Origin: RGIG9379 sp031553005
Lineage (GTDB): Bacteria > Bacteroidota > Bacteroidia > Bacteroidales > Paludibacteraceae
Direction: 5' to 3'
Assembly (NCBI GenBank): GCA_031553005.1
Contig: JAVBMA010000042.1
Location: forward strand, 1-64,000
DNA: 64,000 nucleotides
Part shown: piece after piece, positions 59,444 through 64,000 of the stretch
Numbering within the stretch: position 1 is the first letter of the stretch
Layout of the letters: each line of letters starts with the position of its first letter
Notes under the pieces: generated by a model
Database searches by the model: none
Told to the model about the DNA's origin: nothing
Seen by the model: the letters and a program-made list of their open reading frames with translations, nothing else
Program-made: the position numbers and the translations under genes

Positions 59444-62400
59444 ATGCAAAACCAACTTGATTTTCCAGCAAAAAGAAAAGCATTCAGAGATAAGAAAATG
59501 TTCCCGGGTATTCTATCCGCCGGTTTTCTTTTTTTATTTTTTTTAATGCCTTCTTCCCCGAAAGCGCAAAACCTACCGACCCGTTGTAATACCCCTTTAG
59601 TCGGAAACGGCAGGGTAATAAATAAACTTCCGGGAAACATCTTAAAAGTTCTTCCGGGATCCTCATCAACATTAAATAATCTGGTCGATGGTGACCTCAA
59701 CACCTATGCCACGTTCACAACTGCCGCATCATTAGGCAATATACCCCTGGTTTCGATTAAGGATATGTTACGTTATTATCCTGCCGGAACACGTGCGGGA
59801 TTTGTTGTACAGACCGGAGGTTCAATATTAGACGTGTCCTTGTTGAGTGGTTTTACAATCAATACATATAGGAATGGTGTCTTACAGGAAACCGTGACAA
59901 GCAGTAATAGCACGTTAGCTGTAGAACTTATCGGAAATACGGACAGAAAACAGAGGATATCTTTCATCACAACGAAAGAATTTGATGAAATTGAGATTAC
60001 CCAAACATCTTTATTGAGTTTAATAACCTCAATAAACATCTACTATGCATTTGTCGAACCCTCCGGCGGATGCAATTACGATTGTATAACCCCAATAACT
60101 ACAGCCAACTATCCGGCAGCCACGGCATCTGCCAGTAATAGCGGTTTGCTGACATGTTCTGGTTGTTATGCCAATGATTTAACTAACCTTACAGACAATA
60201 CTTTAACAAACTTTGCTACAATGTACCTTATACTTGGAGTTGGTGGTTGGGAGAGCATTAGCGTAAAAGCTGGCACAACTATACCCGCAGGATCCGATGC
60301 CGGATTTGTAATGAATACTCCAAGCGGATTACTTGATGTTTCTTTATTACAGAATACAACTATTTCAACCTATCTATCGGGCACTCTTCAGGAAAGTAAA
60401 ACACTCGGCAGCGTAGCGAACATATCAATCCTCTCAGGTGGACAACAACAAGCTTTAAGTTTCACAACAACCAAGACTTTTGATGAGATCCGCCTCACAG
60501 AGGGAAGCCTGGTAAGTTTAGTTAAAACTTACCAGGTCTATTATGCCTTTATCCGGAAAGATTCAGACGGAGACGGAATGCCCGATTGTGTGGATAAATG
60601 CCCGGGCGGATCGGATTATATGGATAGCAATGGGAACGGAATACCCGATGCATGCGACACGCCTTGTACTCTCAACTTAGGACCTGACATATACCTCTGC
60701 GCACAGGCGACTTCATACGATTTCAGCACGCTCGGATTAGGAACCGGATTAACGTGGAGCATCCCGTCGGGAGCCAGTATCTCAACAGCAGGGGTAATAA
60801 CGGGAATGAATACTCCGGGTACATACTCTGTCCGGGTAAATAATACAGCCGGATGCAGCGACACTGTTGCCATTATCAAAAGGGATCCGGTGAAAAACCT
60901 GCTTTGCAATGTTCCGATCACCGGAACCGGGGTAGAGATATTCGACCCGAGCGGAGGAGGATGCCTTATATGCCTTAATACAGGAACTTCGGAAGATCCG
61001 CAAAATGTTATAGACGGCAATCTTTCCAATTTTATCACAACCGGATCTTTAGCATCTATCCTTAGTTCGACTCCCGTGATAGGGGTACGTAATACCCGTA
61101 CAACCTATCCGGCAGGAACACGTACCGGTTTTGCAGTAAAGAGTTTGGACGGGCTTCTGAACGTAAGCCTTTTATCCAATATTTCAATACAAACCTATAT
61201 GAACGGGACACTTGTGGAAAATATTTCAGGAAGCAGCCTCGTATTATCGGCAGAAGTAATAAGCGGGGATAAAAGCCTTCAACGAATCGGTTTTGTCACC
61301 AGCCAGCCTTTCAATGGCGTTGCATTGTTTGTCAACGGAGCGGTATTGATATCCTCAGGTCTACGCGTATATTATGCCTTCCAGGAATCGGGAACCAATT
61401 GTGGAAATACTGCGCCTGATGATTGTACTCAATTGCTTACAGCCACAAATAATTTCAAAGCCCAACTGGAAATGAGCCGGACAGGCTATTCGGGTATTGC
61501 CTGCGCTTTATGTAGCATCACAAACCTCAGCAACGCCATAGACGGAGATGCCAATACTTTTGCTACAATCTCCCAAACAGTCGGGGCTGAAACCACTTCA
61601 TCCATTTCTATTAAAACAGGCCAACCCATAACAACTGGATATCAAACGGGATTTATCCTTTCATCTCCCACAGGCCTGCTTACGGCAAACGTATTATCAA
61701 GTATTACAGTCCAAACCTACAACAACGGAACATTAGTCAATAATTATGTTGCAAACAACTCTCTGGTAAAACTAAATGTGCTCAATGCTTCAAGCGGAAA
61801 AATCATGGTTAGCTTTACCCCTACTGCGTCATTTAATGAAATACGGCTATCCATAACGAGTTTAGCTTCTGTAGCTCAAAGCGTGTATGTGCATGGCGCT
61901 TTCGTTCTGGCAGACAGCGACGGTGACGGAGTTCCCGACTGTATAGATAAATGTTGTGCAGGTCCCGATTCCGATGTAGATCCGAATGGAAACGGAACCC
62001 CTAGCGCATGCAGTTTAAATGTCACGCAAGATGCTTCGTGCTGGCAGTCTCCGGTTAATATCGGGATATCAGGAGCCGGTTATTCCGCAACCAATACTTA
62101 TACACTCTCTGACGGAAGTACGACAATAGGGACTTTCAACGCGGGAAACCTTATAATTAACCCCGCTTCTTCGGGATTGAAATATTATTCTATCATAATG
62201 CAAAACGGTAGTTTTTCAGCCCCCGTTAAAAGCATGGATCTTAATATCCACCCGCGTTCTGCCGTTTGGACTCCGGTTTCCAACGATACGGTATGGAGCA
62301 ATGGTGCAAACTGGAAACCCGACTCTCCGGATACCGGAACGGGTAGCGCACCGTACTGGTGCACGGATGTAACCATCCCGGGAGATGCATCTTCCTTCCC

Positions 62401-64000
62401 GGTACTGGAAAGTGGCGATCAATGCAGGGATATATATTTCAAAAACAATGCATCGGTAGGAAAAATAGTATCGCTGAAATACAGGCATGCCTACGTTGAG
62501 TTCAATCCGGTACGTAACACGTGGATAATGACCTCGGCGCCACTCAGGTATATGTATTCTGCCGATTATGGCGCGGATTACAGTTGGAGCAACGCCATGT
62601 CTCCGAAAGTATTCATGCGCTACTTCGATGTCCAGTACAAAACGTCAGGAAGAACAAATCCGGATGGAGTTAGAGGCACTTCCAACGGAAACTTCTCCCG
62701 TGCTTTTGCCAAGCTTGACGAATATCTGCAACCATCTTCCGGGTTTGCTATATGGGTGAACGGGCAGCCTTATGACGACTCCAACTTTGCGGCACCGCAA
62801 GCCTACCAATTTCCAAGAAGAGATTCAAACGGAGATGATGTAATGTATTCCATGCACGATATCGACGGCAACTGGGTGGGAAGCCCGTTTTATATGCCCC
62901 AAAGAGGCAACGATATAAAAACCGAAAACGCATGGACGGCAACATCCGTCCCGGACAAAAACAACCGTTACCGTTTTTCTTATGAGAGCCTGCTGGATGC
63001 AAATAACGAATTTTATTTTTCCGTAGAAAAGGGTACAACGGTAATAGTCGGAAATCCGTTTATGTCGCATTTGGATTTCAACCGTCTTTATGATGAAAAC
63101 AGCAGCCTGATTTATAATTATTACCGTATATGGAACGGAAGCCAGTTTTATACCTACATCTACGGATCGGGAACGTCAGTATGGACAGGACTTGACGGAT
63201 TAACCTCTTCGTCGGAGACAAGTGTTAACCAGTATATAAGCCCTATGCAAGCATTTTTTGTGGAAACCAAACCGGAAGCACCGTCTGCAAACTTGAAATT
63301 TACGCCACAATGCTCTGTCAGCAAAACCGGAAGTACATTAAGAAGCTATACACCTGGTAATCCGCAGATTTTGAGAATCAGCGTAAAAGCAGGAGACCAG
63401 GAAGGGCATAGTATTGTTGCCGCATTGCCTGATGCCTCCAATGATTATGTTCCGGGAGAAGATATCTATAAGCTCTTTTCTCCGTTTGATGATGTTCCCG
63501 AGATATACACCGTTGTAAATGAGAATGCAATGGAAATAAATGCGGTTAATTCGGATCATGATTTCCACCTTATACCAATCGGCATAAAAACAACCCAAAC
63601 CGGTTCGATGTCATTGAATATAAACGGAGGGGAAACGTTCTCTTCGTATGATGAAGTCAAAATTGTCGACCTTTACAACAACGAAGAATATGATTTGACC
63701 CAAACGGCTTCTATCTCTTTCAAAAAATCCCTTTCTGAAAACATAGAAGGCAGATTTTACATCTCATTAAGAAAGAGTTCGATTGCAACAAACATAGAAG
63801 ATTCCGATTGTAAAAATCTATCCATCTTCATTTCCAACAATAAAAATTTTATTACGGTAAGTTCTCCTGTCGAATGCATACAAAAGATACTGGTTTATGA
63901 CATTTCCGGTAAATTAAAATATTCTAAACAGGGGACAAATGAGCATTATCAGCAACTCTATATAAAAGAAACGCAAGGAGTATATATACTACAAGTAAAA
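59444..64000 (+). CDS. Giant surface protein with four repeated modules (T9SS-type; partial at the right edge)
   Basis: Open from ATG 59444 to the last base (1519 codons, no stop), so the protein continues beyond the window. ATG 59498 (MFPGILSAGFLFLFFLMPSS, cleavage near PKAQ) is an alternative start and gives a better signal peptide. Four copies of an unrecognised ~170-residue module start near residues 44, 210, 483 and 661. Each shows Leu-val-DG-(D/N)-x-x-x-(F/Y)-A-T near its start, (Y)PAGT-x-(A/T)GF, a GLLDVSLL-like motif, TY-(x)NG-(T/V)-L-(Q/V)-E and an end such as VYYAF. Copies 2 and 4 end in a calcium-binding thrombospondin-3-like repeat (DSDGDGMPDCVDKC, DSDGDGVPDCIDKC). A PKD/Ig-like part sits between copies 2 and 3. 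The final 650 residues are mixed beta regions, ending IKETQGVYILQVK, the typical start of a T9SS sorting tail. The function is most likely adhesion or surface structure. Confidence 0.82.
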   Translation, partial: MQNQLDFPAKRKAFRDKKMFPGILSAGFLFLFFLMPSSPKAQNLPTRCNTPLVGNGRVINKLPGNILKVLPGSSSTLNNLVDGDLNTYATFTTAASLGNIPLVSIKDMLRYYPAGTRAGFVVQTGGSILDVSLLSGFTINTYRNGVLQETVTSSNSTLAVELIGNTDRKQRISFITTKEFDEIEITQTSLLSLITSINIYYAFVEPSGGCNYDCITPITTANYPAATASASNSGLLTCSGCYANDLTNLTDNTLTNFATMYLILGVGGWESISVKAGTTIPAGSDAGFVMNTPSGLLDVSLLQNTTISTYLSGTLQESKTLGSVANISILSGGQQQALSFTTTKTFDEIRLTEGSLVSLVKTYQVYYAFIRKDSDGDGMPDCVDKCPGGSDYMDSNGNGIPDACDTPCTLNLGPDIYLCAQATSYDFSTLGLGTGLTWSIPSGASISTAGVITGMNTPGTYSVRVNNTAGCSDTVAIIKRDPVKNLLCNVPITGTGVEIFDPSGGGCLICLNTGTSEDPQNVIDGNLSNFITTGSLASILSSTPVIGVRNTRTTYPAGTRTGFAVKSLDGLLNVSLLSNISIQTYMNGTLVENISGSSLVLSAEVISGDKSLQRIGFVTSQPFNGVALFVNGAVLISSGLRVYYAFQESGTNCGNTAPDDCTQLLTATNNFKAQLEMSRTGYSGIACALCSITNLSNAIDGDANTFATISQTVGAETTSSISIKTGQPITTGYQTGFILSSPTGLLTANVLSSITVQTYNNGTLVNNYVANNSLVKLNVLNASSGKIMVSFTPTASFNEIRLSITSLASVAQSVYVHGAFVLADSDGDGVPDCIDKCCAGPDSDVDPNGNGTPSACSLNVTQDASCWQSPVNIGISGAGYSATNTYTLSDGSTTIGTFNAGNLIINPASSGLKYYSIIMQNGSFSAPVKSMDLNIHPRSAVWTPVSNDTVWSNGANWKPDSPDTGTGSAPYWCTDVTIPGDASSFPVLESGDQCRDIYFKNNASVGKIVSLKYRHAYVEFNPVRNTWIMTSAPLRYMYSADYGADYSWSNAMSPKVFMRYFDVQYKTSGRTNPDGVRGTSNGNFSRAFAKLDEYLQPSSGFAIWVNGQPYDDSNFAAPQAYQFPRRDSNGDDVMYSMHDIDGNWVGSPFYMPQRGNDIKTENAWTATSVPDKNNRYRFSYESLLDANNEFYFSVEKGTTVIVGNPFMSHLDFNRLYDENSSLIYNYYRIWNGSQFYTYIYGSGTSVWTGLDGLTSSSETSVNQYISPMQAFFVETKPEAPSANLKFTPQCSVSKTGSTLRSYTPGNPQILRISVKAGDQEGHSIVAALPDASNDYVPGEDIYKLFSPFDDVPEIYTVVNENAMEINAVNSDHDFHLIPIGIKTTQTGSMSLNINGGETFSSYDEVKIVDLYNNEEYDLTQTASISFKKSLSENIEGRFYISLRKSSIATNIEDSDCKNLSIFISNNKNFITVSSPVECIQKILVYDISGKLKYSKQGTNEHYQQLYIKETQGVYILQVK

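Noticed and set aside
60616..61038. A 140-codon minus strand frame inside the giant surface gene
   Set aside because: It is antisense to a clear, repetitive + strand reading frame open for over 1500 codons.

Overview
The window looks like chromosomal DNA of a member of the Bacteroidota, most likely order Bacteroidales. Evidence read from the sequence: three secreted proteins with type IX secretion (T9SS) features (the third is cut before its sorting tail could be checked), a GldJ lipoprotein next to murF, Bacteroidetes-only families (DUF4348, DUF4197, WbqC, FemX-like, Ig-like lipoprotein), Bacteroidetes -33/-7 promoters (TTG, 19-21 bp, TAnnTTTG) and no dependence on Shine-Dalgarno sites. Most genes are housekeeping genes on both strands, in short operons.

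Region 1 (1-8.6 kb): the tail of a metallophosphoesterase, then a + strand haem cluster: small membrane protein, ALAS (hemA, C4/Shemin type), hemC, hemD, hemE, hemB (Mg-type metal site), hemN, hemG/hemY-like oxidase. Together they would make protoporphyrin IX from glycine and succinyl-CoA; no ferrochelatase is present. An ALAS instead of the glutamyl-tRNA route is unusual for this phylum.

Region 2 (8.6-9.5 kb): a repeat-rich scar with an inverted repeat, four tandem 42-bp hairpin units and the 3' remnant of an IS21-family istB. Region 3 (9.5-24.7 kb): cdd, a polysaccharide-deacetylase-like protein, radC, an acyltransferase, WbqC, an Ig-like lipoprotein, a regulator, an M13 peptidase, rpiB, a T9SS-exported GH9 cellulase and a glycosyltransferase whose N-terminus runs through a mobile repeat.

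Region 4 (24.7-33.6 kb): radical SAM protein, LTA-synthase-like enzyme, murF, gldJ, then folP, dacA and a LolD-like ATPase. Region 5 (33.7-53.6 kb): a T9SS DNRLRE protein, an OafA-like acyltransferase, lipoproteins around comF, parE, tRNA-Pro, tRNA-Glu with rpsT, LOG, ubiE, an epimerase, envelope proteins, a PagL-like deacylase, dnaG, a LolE-like permease, rbfA, dprA and an RRM protein.

Region 6 (53.7-64 kb): a FemX-like protein, a nucleoside kinase, a Na/Pi symporter and a very large T9SS-type surface protein (at least 1519 codons, running off the right edge) built from four copies of an unrecognised ~170-residue module.

Across the window lie six copies of a ~140-bp hairpin-forming, MITE-like repeat (7.2, 10.1, 25.5, 32.0, 55.1 and 57.0 kb), several of them hard against stop codons. 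All work was by eye: no similarity search or structure prediction was run, and family names rest on motif recognition.
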